Source: Rhizobium croatiense
GTDB lineage: Bacteria > Pseudomonadota > Alphaproteobacteria > Rhizobiales > Rhizobiaceae
NCBI RefSeq assembly: GCF_019793465.1
Contig: NZ_JAILYJ010000015.1
Coordinates: 124,001-188,000, forward strand
DNA: 64,000 bases
Reading direction: 5' to 3'
The notes below the pieces were generated by a model, which was given only the letters and a program-made list of their open reading frames with translations, was not told the DNA's origin and did not search any database. The position numbers were made by a program, and so were the translations under genes. This document shows, piece by piece, positions 46,083-54,680 of the stretch. Numbering within the stretch: position 1 is the stretch's first letter; each line of letters opens with the position of its first letter.

Positions 46083-47221
46083 CGTGCGTCAACCCATGCT
46101 TGAGGTTTCGCGGAAACGGTTCCGTAAAGATTTTCGAGCGACCGCATATAGGCCATCATGCTGAAATGGTTGAGATAATGTGCGCGTCCCTGGACGGAGA
46201 GGCGGATGCATAATTCTGGATCAGACACGAGCTTTGCCAAAGCTGCGGCCAGGGCATTCTGGTCTCCTACCGGCACGAAGATCCCGGTCTCACCATCGGT
46301 AATGACTTCGTCATGCGCCCCAACGCGCGTGGTGACGACGGCGAGCCCATGGGACAGTCCTTCGAGCACGGCCATTGCCAGCCCTTCGGCGTGCGACGGC
46401 AAGACCAGAATATCTGCACGCCCACACAAGGCTCGCGCCTCACCGGCGTCAAGCCAGCCAGGCATTTCGACCCGATCGGATAGCGCCATAGCGTCAGCCA
46501 CACGGCGATAATGCTCGACAGGGCCATCGCCGGCCAGTACGGCCCGCCACCGGAGTTCTTTCATAAGCGGGTGGCTCAGGGCTGACAGAAGCTCCGTGAC
46601 GCCCTTGCGTTCGCTCAACCGGCCGAGGAATACGATCAACGGTGTTCCGCCGCCGCGAATAATGTGCGTCCCGGGGTCGGGGACGCAATTATGGGCAACG
46701 ACCGCGCGGCGCTCGTCAACACCTAGAAGGGTCATCAGCGTTGCGCGATCGCGCTGGCCCAGCGCCACGACGCGGTCGGCATTCTGAAACATCCGACGTA
46801 TGAGCCGTTGTTGAGCAGGTGAGCGATGCGCGAAATCGCCGGCGTAATCGTAGTCGTGAAGGTGCAATATGTGGCAGCACCCTAACAGGCGGGCAGCTTC
46901 GGTCAGGATCAGTTTGCGGGAGGTGCTGCCGCGGCCAGCGATATGGATATGGTGAATGCGGTCAGGCGCAACGATCCGGTCCTTTGCCATCGTCAGGATG
47001 GCGCCGACCAGTCGCGCCGGCGATGTCAATTTTGACCACCGAACCCCTCTCGTATCGGTGACGAAATGCTTCGTGCCGGTCTCTGTCGCCGTCTCTGTTA
47101 TATAGCCGACGAGCCTGCCGATGCCGCCGCCGTTCTCGCAGCCGCCCGGAAGATAGTGGCGGACGCTCGCAGCGCTGCGTGCCGCCAGCCCGCTTCTGTC
47201 TGTAAGGGCTTCCATCAGCAT
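46079..47221 (-). CDS. Glycosyltransferase family 4
   Basis: A 380-residue GT-B fold enzyme. The C-terminal domain shows VFLGRLSERKGVTEL, LAGDGP, and HAEGLAMAVLEGLSHGLAVV with the E-x7-E motif, then DEVITDGETGIFVP. These bind the nucleotide-sugar donor in retaining GT4 enzymes. The N-terminal domain begins after a GGGIGR loop. It adds one sugar in repeat-unit assembly at the cytoplasmic membrane face; donor and acceptor are unknown. It overlaps the neighbouring GT gene by 7 bp and the kinase gene by 4 bp. Confidence 0.9.
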   Translation of the reverse strand: MLMEALTDRSGLAARSAASVRHYLPGGCENGGGIGRLVGYITETATETGTKHFVTDTRGVRWSKLTSPARLVGAILTMAKDRIVAPDRIHHIHIAGRGSTSRKLILTEAARLLGCCHILHLHDYDYAGDFAHRSPAQQRLIRRMFQNADRVVALGQRDRATLMTLLGVDERRAVVAHNCVPDPGTHIIRGGGTPLIVFLGRLSERKGVTELLSALSHPLMKELRWRAVLAGDGPVEHYRRVADAMALSDRVEMPGWLDAGEARALCGRADILVLPSHAEGLAMAVLEGLSHGLAVVTTRVGAHDEVITDGETGIFVPVGDQNALAAALAKLVSDPELCIRLSVQGRAHYLNHFSMMAYMRSLENLYGTVSAKPQAWVDAR

Positions 47222-48315
47222 GACCCGACCACCTCCCGATAAACTGCCGCGGCCTGACCGCCGACCCGTTCAGGCGAATTCGGCCCTTTGGCCCATTCGA
47301 GCGCATTGGCGCCGAGCTTGTTTCTGAGCTCGCCGTCCTCTGCCAATGCCCTGATCGCTGCCGCGAGCTCTTTGGCATCCCCGGGAGGGACCACCATCCC
47401 CAGCCCGTTGGGCTGAACGGTCTCCCGCAACTCGCCGACGTCCGTAACGATGACCGGTTTGCCAAATGCGGCGGCAAGGTTGAGCACGCCGCTTTGGGAT
47501 GCTTCCGTATAGGGAAGCACGACGATGTCGGTGTCCAGGAAAAGCTGGGCGACCTCGGCATCCTCGATAAAACGATTGCGAATGTCGTAGCGGTCGACAT
47601 CCCCCATAAGCGGCAGGAATATCGCCGGATTGTCGCCACGGCCCGCGACCGTGACGCGCAGGTTGGGAAGTGCGTCCTTGAGCATTGCTTCGGCCCGGAC
47701 CAGATGCTCGAGGCCCTTATAGGCAAATATCCGCCCGAACAGCAGGACGCGTATCGTTCCATCCGCTTCGCGCGGCGCCATCTTCTGTCGCCGGGCGAGC
47801 TCGGCATAGCGAAGAATGGAGGGATGCGACAGAACATGGACGCAGTCCGGCGATTTTGCATATCGATCGAGGACCATCCGCTTCAGTCCCTGGCCATGCA
47901 CGACAAGGTGTCCGGATTGCTTCACCATCAGTTCCGGGGCCCAGCCGGGCAATGTACGCGTATCGGAGTCGCCTGGATGGATTTCGACGTCGTGGATGGT
48001 CGTCACAAGCGGGATCGGGCGCCAGAACGGCACGGCGAAGTTCAGCCAAAGCGTAGAATTGCTGAGGAGATGAATAAGGTTCGGCTGTTCGCGCCGGATC
48101 AGACGCGTAAGCTGATACAGAAACCACGGATTGGAGAGAGAACGGTGTCTCGGCCAGTCCAGAAGGTGCAGATCGACAGCTGGGTCGAAAGAGGAGGCGA
48201 GATGTGCATAGCGCCGGCGCGGCACGGCAAGCACGACATCGAGGTGCTGAGCAACGCCGCTGGCAAAGGAGATCGTATAGTCTTCCAGTTCGGAAACCAA
48301 CAGCAGCGCCTTCAT
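47215..48315 (-). CDS. Glycosyltransferase family 4
   Basis: A 366-residue GT-B enzyme. The N-terminus LLLVSELEDYTISFASGVAQHL is the acceptor side. The donor domain has VLLFGRIFAYKGLEHLVRA, VAGRGDNP, and YTEASQSGVLNLAAAFGKPVI. In that last motif the second Glu of E-x7-E is Asn, as in a known GT4 subgroup with QSGVL. IHDVEIHPGD in the middle is also typical of that group. It is translationally coupled to the GT2 gene upstream (ATGA at 48312-48315). Confidence 0.9.
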   Translation of the reverse strand: MKALLLVSELEDYTISFASGVAQHLDVVLAVPRRRYAHLASSFDPAVDLHLLDWPRHRSLSNPWFLYQLTRLIRREQPNLIHLLSNSTLWLNFAVPFWRPIPLVTTIHDVEIHPGDSDTRTLPGWAPELMVKQSGHLVVHGQGLKRMVLDRYAKSPDCVHVLSHPSILRYAELARRQKMAPREADGTIRVLLFGRIFAYKGLEHLVRAEAMLKDALPNLRVTVAGRGDNPAIFLPLMGDVDRYDIRNRFIEDAEVAQLFLDTDIVVLPYTEASQSGVLNLAAAFGKPVIVTDVGELRETVQPNGLGMVVPPGDAKELAAAIRALAEDGELRNKLGANALEWAKGPNSPERVGGQAAAVYREVVGSC

Positions 48316-49262
48316 TTCGCTACCCCCGACAAGCCGATGTCCAGACCGAGCCGTGACAGGCCACGCGCCGAGCGCAGGCTGTCGCGCGTCCGCCTGAGCA
48401 GGTTCGGTTCGCCGGCAAAGAAGAGGCCTTCGATGGCAAGTTTGAACCGCCGGAGCGCATCGGCGCCCTGCAGCTTGGCCGACGCGATGCGATAGGGATA
48501 GTGGTCCCTCAGATGCAGTCTTGCCGGCAGGTCATGGGCTGAGAGAAACAGGTTCGTTGCTTCAACGGTATGCTGCCAGTGCGTCATCCGTCTCCTGAGC
48601 GTGGCGGCATCTTCGACAGAGCGATACCAGTTGTTATTGTGGATGCGGTAGAATCCAAGGGGATCCGGCATGGCAATCACGTCCCCCAGAAACGGGTAGA
48701 TCCCCACGAGCCAGGCATCGGCCGATATCCGGAACTCGTGTGGAATGCTGCCCGCAGCATCCCATGCGCTCCGCCGTACCGCGACGGCTGACGTCATCGG
48801 AAAAGGCCACCAACCAGCCGATCTGGCGAGTAGCGACGACAAAGCGCCCGAACACAGGGTTCGAGGGATCGGCTTGGACGTCGGCGTGCCATCGACAAGC
48901 GTTGGCTGCAGTCGATGATAGACGAGTGATGCTTGAGGATTGGCACGGAACGCTGCAGCCGTCGCCGACAGCTTGCCCGGCGCCCACCAGTCGTCGGCAT
49001 CCAGAAAGCACAGGATCTCGCCCATGCTTGATCCGACAGCGGTATTGATCGCAGCCGCCTGTCCTGCGTTCTCCTGAAAGATCACCTTTACGCGGCTGTC
49101 ATACGCTTGCAGCACGGACCGCGACTGGTCGGTCGAGCCGTCATCGACGACGATTATCTCGACGTTGCGTGCGTCTTGACTCAACACGCTGTCTATCGCT
49201 CGCCCGACAAAGCGAGCGTAGTTGTAATTATTGATGAGGACACTGAGGGCCGGCCGCTCCAT
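48312..49262 (-). CDS. Glycosyltransferase family 2
   Basis: A 316-residue GT-A enzyme: SVLINNYNYARFV, VVDDGSTDQS and the metal-binding DADDW (about residues 88-92). No membrane helix is seen, so it is a soluble or peripheral transferase. It is the first supported gene of the leftward polysaccharide operon (GT2, GT4, GT4, kinase, gmd). The upstream gap to 49890 holds the divergent promoters. Confidence 0.9.
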   Translation of the reverse strand: MERPALSVLINNYNYARFVGRAIDSVLSQDARNVEIIVVDDGSTDQSRSVLQAYDSRVKVIFQENAGQAAAINTAVGSSMGEILCFLDADDWWAPGKLSATAAAFRANPQASLVYHRLQPTLVDGTPTSKPIPRTLCSGALSSLLARSAGWWPFPMTSAVAVRRSAWDAAGSIPHEFRISADAWLVGIYPFLGDVIAMPDPLGFYRIHNNNWYRSVEDAATLRRRMTHWQHTVEATNLFLSAHDLPARLHLRDHYPYRIASAKLQGADALRRFKLAIEGLFFAGEPNLLRRTRDSLRSARGLSRLGLDIGLSGVAK

Positions 49263-49890
49263 GACGCGCTCTCAGGCGGGTTGCCACGATGCACCGCTGC
49301 GCAGCGCAAAGTTGCTTAAGAGGTCGACCTTTCCGCAGCCATTGCGGTTTGGAGCATCGGTAATGGTGATATTCAAAATAGGGTGTCGGCCGAACCGCAT
49401 CTCGCGCAGAGCCGTTGAGATCGCCGCTGACAACGCCACGACGAGTAGAGCGCCCGTCGTGTTGCATAGAGAACTAGGATCATGACGCAGGAACATAGCA
49501 ATCCTAACCTTCCAGGCTTCGACTGCAGAGAAAGTCTCTGTCAGAATTGTTGCCTCATTGTAGTGGAACCGCGGCTTACCCCACCACGCTTCATAAGACA
49601 TTCATCGCCACGGTACCGATGAACGGACAAGCGCAACATCTGCTCTTAAGGGCTATTGGCGGACATGAAGGCCCGTCTTTTGGGTAAATACCGGCTGGAA
49701 GATTAAGCCCAACATCGTCTTTTGGTGGAGCGAGGGTGCATTAGGCGTAGCCCACCCTTCACTAGGACAGGTTGACCGCGGATGGGGCTGGATGATTGCT
49801 TGAGAGCAGCGCGCGCCACGAAGGCGACACCTGTTTTTGATCTGCCGCGATCAACAGCCGCTTGTCTGTTCAAATCAGTCGGGACGGATA
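49263..49890. other. Divergent intergenic region of the polysaccharide locus, with a doubtful small frame
   Basis: About 628 bases between the two arms. A minus-strand frame at 49272-49601 (109 residues, ending ten bases before the GT2 gene) contains a hydrophobic stretch LLVVALSAAISTALREM. However, it has lower third-position GC than its neighbours and no good ribosome site, so I do not call it a gene. The remainder should hold promoters for both arms; I could not identify a clear sigma-70 pair or a known regulator box. Confidence 0.4.
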
Positions 49891-51189
49891 ATGAGAGTAG
49901 ATAGCCTTAGAACTGCCAGCGGGCCAACCATCAGTTGGCGGATCATAGAATGCTGGGGCGCCGGCATATCCCTTTTATTTCAGGCAGGCGCGCTTCTGCC
50001 GCTGATCCTGGCAGATGCGGACGGAGCGCTCAGCGAATCTGCCAGATCTATACTGCGTCTGCCCTGCATTCCTATATATGTATTTACAGCGGTGATCCTG
50101 ATACGCAATTTTCCGCAGTTTCTAACGGCGCTCAGGCGAAATCTGATTGTTCCCCTGATCCTTGCCTTGCCGTTTTTGTCTACCCTGTGGTCAATAGCGC
50201 CGCCGACGACCTTGAGGCGCGCAATCGGCCTTTTGTTTTGCGTGCTTCTTTCCTACGTCCTGGCGATACGTTTCACGCCGAGGCAGCTGCTGTTCCTGCT
50301 ATTTGTAACCCTGGGAACCTGTATCGTCCTCAGTGTGGTTATCTCTGTGGTGTCACCAGCCCTTGCCACTATGCCGGATGGTGCTATGCGGGGCGTCTTC
50401 ATTCACAAGAACGTGCTGGGCTGGTACGCGGCGCTGATGATCTTGGTGGCGACCGCCGTGCTGATCGACGGGACGTTCGGCCTGCGGCGAACAGCGTTCA
50501 TCTTGTTGGCCGCGGGTATCATCTGCCTTGCGAGCTCCGGATCGATGACCGCAATCATCGCAACGTCAGTCGCGTTTTGCCTGATCGGCTTTTATTCCCT
50601 CCTTCAAAGAAGCAGCAGCATTGGCCGCGTCGTCATCGTCCTGTTTTTCGTTCAGCTGGCGGTCGGCATTCTGATTTCGCTTCACGAATTCCTCGTTCCG
50701 GCCCTTGAAGCGCTCGGTAAGGACGCGACTTTGACGGGCCGGGTGCCATTGTGGGAGCTGGTTGATCGCGAAATATCCGATCGTTGGATGCTTGGGTACG
50801 GTTACCAGGCTTTCTGGACAACCGCGAACCCCGAAGCGACACACATGTGGTCGAAGATCGGATGGGCCGCGCCCCACGCGCATAATGGATATCGCGATAT
50901 CTTGTTGAGCTTCGGAATAGCGGGAATGATCCCGTTTGCTCTGATGCTTCCCCATGCAATCCGCCAGGGCGCGATGCTTCATTGTCATGACGGGCAGTAC
51001 GGTTGGCTCTGGCTCAATGTCCTGACGATCATGATCCTGGTGATGAATCTGACGGAGAGTATTTTTTTCGTTCAGAATGACGCCATCTTCATCCTGTTCA
51101 CCACAGCCACCATCATGTTTTCGCTGTACGCGCCCGTCGTTTCGACCAGCCAAGCCCCAGCTTGGCAAGCGTCTCGCGTGGCCTTATGA
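49891..51189 (+). CDS. Wzy/ExoQ-type polysaccharide polymerase
   Basis: A 432-residue protein with about eleven membrane helices. GVFIHKNVLGWY (about 168-179) and, in the large periplasmic loop, PHAHNGYRDILLSFG (about 328-342) are the usual motifs of ExoQ-like members of the O-antigen ligase/polymerase family. LWELVDREISDRWMLGYGYQAFW lies in the same loop. It probably joins lipid-linked repeat units made by the enzymes of this locus. The start at 49891 gives a good N-terminus but has only a weak ribosome site. The beta-helix gene follows 16 bp downstream. Confidence 0.87.
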   Translation: MRVDSLRTASGPTISWRIIECWGAGISLLFQAGALLPLILADADGALSESARSILRLPCIPIYVFTAVILIRNFPQFLTALRRNLIVPLILALPFLSTLWSIAPPTTLRRAIGLLFCVLLSYVLAIRFTPRQLLFLLFVTLGTCIVLSVVISVVSPALATMPDGAMRGVFIHKNVLGWYAALMILVATAVLIDGTFGLRRTAFILLAAGIICLASSGSMTAIIATSVAFCLIGFYSLLQRSSSIGRVVIVLFFVQLAVGILISLHEFLVPALEALGKDATLTGRVPLWELVDREISDRWMLGYGYQAFWTTANPEATHMWSKIGWAAPHAHNGYRDILLSFGIAGMIPFALMLPHAIRQGAMLHCHDGQYGWLWLNVLTIMILVMNLTESIFFVQNDAIFILFTTATIMFSLYAPVVSTSQAPAWQASRVAL

Positions 51190-51205
51190 GCGGGTTGCAG
51201 ACATT

Positions 51206-53329
51206 ATGAAGCGGCGTGTCGGACTGATCCTGAGCATCTTGCCTGTCATGCTCTTTGCGCAGCCCGGCAATCCGGCTCCAGCCGGGACAGAGGGAGATGC
51301 GCCCGAGCGCCTGCAGATACTCATCCGGGAAGCGACCTGCACGGAAGCTTCAGCGACTTCGGCAGCCGAACTGAATGGGACTTCTTTAGGCGACGCATTG
51401 AGCAGCAGCACTGCGGCGCGGACGATATTCTACGTTTCTCCCGATGGAAAAGACACTTGGAGCGGCCTGCTTCCGACCGCAAATCAGCAGGGGGACGATG
51501 GCCCTTTCGCCAGCATCGAACGAGCCCGTGATGCTGCCCGCGAGATAGGCGGTCCCAATATAATTGCGCTCGGTAAGGGCGATTATTACCTTACCCAGCC
51601 GATTGTCTTCGACGCCCGCGATGCCGGTTTGATCCTCGCGGCAAGATGCAATGAAGCCCCGGTTCTGCATGGAGGGCCACGCGTGGGCAACTGGGCGCGG
51701 CAGTCCTATGGCGGCTGGACGGCGCCGCTGACATTGCCGCCGGAGCAAGGCGTCGGCGACCTTTTCGTCAATCGGATACGGCAAACTCGGGCTCGATTTC
51801 CCAATGCTCCGGCTGATGGCGACCCGCGCAAGGGGTGGTTATTCGCCGCAAAGTGCGAACCTGCAATCGATATGTGGGAAGGAAACACGCGCTTTTGTTT
51901 CCATGCCGGCGATCTTCCGGAACTGGGGGATGCGAGCGGGCTGGTCGTCAACATCGTTGGAGGATTTCAACCCGGAAGCCAGTGGGGCAATGATACGCTT
52001 CCGGTCGTATCCATCGATGGTTCCGGCCGGATCGTCCATACCAAAGGCACAAGCTATTTCTTTACCGCGGAAGGCAGTCGCTACTTCCTTACTGGCACCA
52101 AAGGCTTGCTCGACGCGCCTGGAGAGTGGTGGCACGACCTTGCCGCAGGCCAGCTTCATTATATCCCTGTCGATCAGTCGTTCCCAAATTCCGTCGTCGT
52201 TGCCGGCCTCTTGGCGACATTCTTGAAGTTGGATGGCGCCAATGGGATGGTTGTATCCGGGCTCGAGATTAGAGATGGAGCCCCTGAAGGCAGCGGCAAA
52301 TTTTATACGGATACAAGAGGATTTGGCGCCATCCGGATCGAACACGCTCATGGTGTCAAAATCCTGGGCAACAATATCGAGAATGTCGGCGTCGGGATCC
52401 ATGTGACGGAAAGCAAGGACGCCTTGATCGCCGGCAACGTGATTACGGATGTGGCCGGCAACGGGATCTACGTCGGCACGAATTATGGCACCTTCGGCAA
52501 GTCGGATGGGTCCAGAATCCTTTCAAACCACATCCATGACATTGGAAGGGTTTATATTGAGACCGCCGGAATATGGTTCCAGGCGGCCGACAATGTCAGG
52601 ATCGCCGACAACCTGATCGAAAACACGGCGCAGTTCGGGATCGCCGGCGGTTCGCTGTGGGGTTCCAATGACGCGGTCTATAACGCCGTCATCGAGCACA
52701 ATGTGATCCGCAATGCCAACCAGCAGACCGCAGATGGCGGCGCCATCAAGATGATGGGCGAGCAGGCCGACCCCTTGAACAGCATCATCCGCTCCAATCT
52801 CGTAACCGGGACCGGCCACCTCATGAACAGGGCCGATGGGACGTTCTGGCCTCCCGGATATGAAAACACCAGCGAATGGCCGTCTCCGATCAGCTGGGCA
52901 ATATACACGGATGGGAAAGCGAGCGGGCTGCGCATCGAAGGAAATTCGCTCTCGGACAACGTATCGGGGATCGGCATCAACGGCGGCTGGAGCAACTTGG
53001 TGACGGGAAACGTCATCACAGGCGGATCGGGCGCGGCGTTTCGCGTTGATGACGGTACCGGCAGGGGCTGGCACCCGCCCTGGGCACGCCCCAATCGGAT
53101 CGAGAGCAATGTCGTGTCGATCGACAGTAGCAACGGGCTTGCAGCGTACGTCCACGCTCCGGACCACGGGCCTGGATATGTGCAATTCGCGCGTAACCGC
53201 TACATCGGCAATTTGAGCAATCAGAGCTTCCGAGTAAATCCGAGGATCATGCGGTCCGGGGAATTTGGCAGTCTGGGGGATCTTCAGAAGGCCGGGGCGG
53301 ACACGGGAAGCGTAGTCGCGCCCGAGTAA
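51206..53329 (+). CDS. Secreted right-handed beta-helix protein, GH141-like
   Basis: A 707-residue protein. The start at 51206 gives a Sec signal peptide (KRRVGLILSILPVMLFAQPG). After a low-complexity linker, FYVSPDGKDTWSG with FASIERARDAAREI (about residues 74-116) opens the catalytic module. Then come HGGPRVGNW and LFVNRIRQTRARFPN, and finally many beta-helix turns with N-rich ladders (GNNIENVGVGIHV, AGNVITDVAGNGIYV). This order resembles GH141 (fucosidase/xylanase) and related glycosidases. It sits directly after the polymerase gene, so it probably trims or cuts the polymer made here. The enzyme class is inferred by pattern only. Confidence 0.72.
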   Translation: MKRRVGLILSILPVMLFAQPGNPAPAGTEGDAPERLQILIREATCTEASATSAAELNGTSLGDALSSSTAARTIFYVSPDGKDTWSGLLPTANQQGDDGPFASIERARDAAREIGGPNIIALGKGDYYLTQPIVFDARDAGLILAARCNEAPVLHGGPRVGNWARQSYGGWTAPLTLPPEQGVGDLFVNRIRQTRARFPNAPADGDPRKGWLFAAKCEPAIDMWEGNTRFCFHAGDLPELGDASGLVVNIVGGFQPGSQWGNDTLPVVSIDGSGRIVHTKGTSYFFTAEGSRYFLTGTKGLLDAPGEWWHDLAAGQLHYIPVDQSFPNSVVVAGLLATFLKLDGANGMVVSGLEIRDGAPEGSGKFYTDTRGFGAIRIEHAHGVKILGNNIENVGVGIHVTESKDALIAGNVITDVAGNGIYVGTNYGTFGKSDGSRILSNHIHDIGRVYIETAGIWFQAADNVRIADNLIENTAQFGIAGGSLWGSNDAVYNAVIEHNVIRNANQQTADGGAIKMMGEQADPLNSIIRSNLVTGTGHLMNRADGTFWPPGYENTSEWPSPISWAIYTDGKASGLRIEGNSLSDNVSGIGINGGWSNLVTGNVITGGSGAAFRVDDGTGRGWHPPWARPNRIESNVVSIDSSNGLAAYVHAPDHGPGYVQFARNRYIGNLSNQSFRVNPRIMRSGEFGSLGDLQKAGADTGSVVAPE

Positions 53330-53776
53330 CAAGAGGCACCGCCACCACCGGTGTTCTGCGACGATTAAGGCCGGCCTTATGGCAACTTGTACTGCCGATC
53401 AAGGATAGTTGCGTGGCGCCGGCAACGGCTGCAGGCAAGAGCATCGACGAGTGGAGCGTGGCGATCGAACTGGAAGGCTCGCCAGCCGGAGGCCGTCTCC
53501 CCTATCGGTTCACCATGTCCCTCTTCCCGGCTTGTTCGTGCTTAATCCTAACCGTCTTTGCTCGCACGAAACGATATCTTCTGCAGCTCTGCTAGGGTCA
53601 AACCGCAATTACGTGACTGCGTTCATCATAAGGAGCAACGTGGCAAGCTATGGGGTACGCAGACTTACTTCGAATATTGTACGTCATCTCGGCGTAAGAC
53701 GTAAACGAAAAGTCTATTCTACGTCCAATAGCTGGAGCGGCAAGTATGGAGGCAATCGGTCTACCAGGATATTCTG
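53330..53776. other. Intergenic region between the beta-helix and GT26 genes
   Basis: About 447 bases with lower GC than the genes. It contains scattered ACGT words (TACGTCA, GACGTAA, CTACGTCC at about 53681-53730) and no supported coding frame. It probably holds a separate promoter for the GT26-to-GT2 arm. Confidence 0.4.
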
Positions 53777-54673
53777 ATGACAGTTTCGGTCGCGAAAGCG
53801 CAGGTCATGAGAAAGCAATCAGCAGACGGCAGCCAAACTTCAGTTCTCCATCCGAAGGGCTCCTTGGGGTGGACGAATGTCCTTGGTGTTCGCGTTTCGG
53901 CAGTCAATCTCACAAGCGCGACCGGGCTTATTCAAAGCGCAATCGAAGACGGCAGGAAGGAATATGTGTGCGTTCGCGACGCGCACGGCATCGTCCGATG
54001 CCAGGACGATGCCGAGCTTCGGTCGATCCATAACCGGGCATTCCTCGTGACCCCCGATGGCATGCCGTTGGTATGGGCATTGAAACGCGCCGGCCATTTG
54101 GAGAGCGACCGGGTCTACGGACCTGACTTGATGCTATCTGTTTTCGACGCCGGCAGATCCAAAGGCGTGCGCCACTTCCTTTATGGCGCGACGACCGAGA
54201 CGCTGGAGCAGTTGCAGGCGCGCCTTCTCGCAAAATTCCCGGAAGCGCAGATCGTCGGCTGCTACGCACCGCCTTTTCATCAGTTGTCGCTGCAGGAAGA
54301 GACGGATATTGCGGAGCGGATCAATCGGTCAGGCGCGGATATTATCTGGGTCGGTCTTAGCAGCCCCAAGCAGGAACTCTGGATGGCTCGCATGCGCGAT
54401 CGCCTTGATGCATCGATGCTCATCGGTGTCGGCGCTGCATTCGACTTCCACGCCGGCCTGAAGCGACAGGCTCCCAGGATCATTCAAAGAAGCGGCTTCG
54501 AATGGGTGTTTCGTCTTCTCTGCGAGCCGCGACGGCTGTGGCGGCGCTATGCGCTCGTCGTGCCGACCTTCATCTCACTGACAGCATTCCAGAGACTGGG
54601 GCTTCGGAAATTTCCCATCGAAGACGAGGTTTTTGGATCGAGCGCGCCAAGAGCAGTAGCTGTAAAGGTGTAA
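53777..54673 (+). CDS. WecG/TagA/CpsF-type glycosyltransferase (GT26)
   Basis: A 298-residue enzyme of family GT26: NLTSATGLI, then TPDGMPLVWALK (the catalytic-type Asp near residue 94), VYGPDLMLSVFD, YGATTETLEQL, and WVGLSSPKQELWMA with GVGAAFDFHAG near the C-terminus. Members transfer ManNAc, ManNAcA, glucose or similar residues to the lipid-linked first sugar, so this is probably the second step of repeat-unit synthesis. The initiating transferase gene follows 7 bp downstream. The ATG at 53777 has AGGA at about nine bases; a later in-frame ATG is possible. Confidence 0.92.
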   Translation: MTVSVAKAQVMRKQSADGSQTSVLHPKGSLGWTNVLGVRVSAVNLTSATGLIQSAIEDGRKEYVCVRDAHGIVRCQDDAELRSIHNRAFLVTPDGMPLVWALKRAGHLESDRVYGPDLMLSVFDAGRSKGVRHFLYGATTETLEQLQARLLAKFPEAQIVGCYAPPFHQLSLQEETDIAERINRSGADIIWVGLSSPKQELWMARMRDRLDASMLIGVGAAFDFHAGLKRQAPRIIQRSGFEWVFRLLCEPRRLWRRYALVVPTFISLTAFQRLGLRKFPIEDEVFGSSAPRAVAVKV

Positions 54674-54680
54674 AGCCATC

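Noticed and set aside
49272-49601. Minus-strand frame of 109 codons upstream of the GT2 gene
   Set aside because: Third-position GC is lower than in neighbouring genes, there is no good ribosome site and no recognisable family, so it is mentioned only within the intergenic entry.
53409-53777. Plus-strand frame of about 122 codons before the GT26 gene
   Set aside because: Composition is Arg/Ser-rich without pattern, there is no ribosome site, and it overlaps the likely promoter of the GT26 arm.
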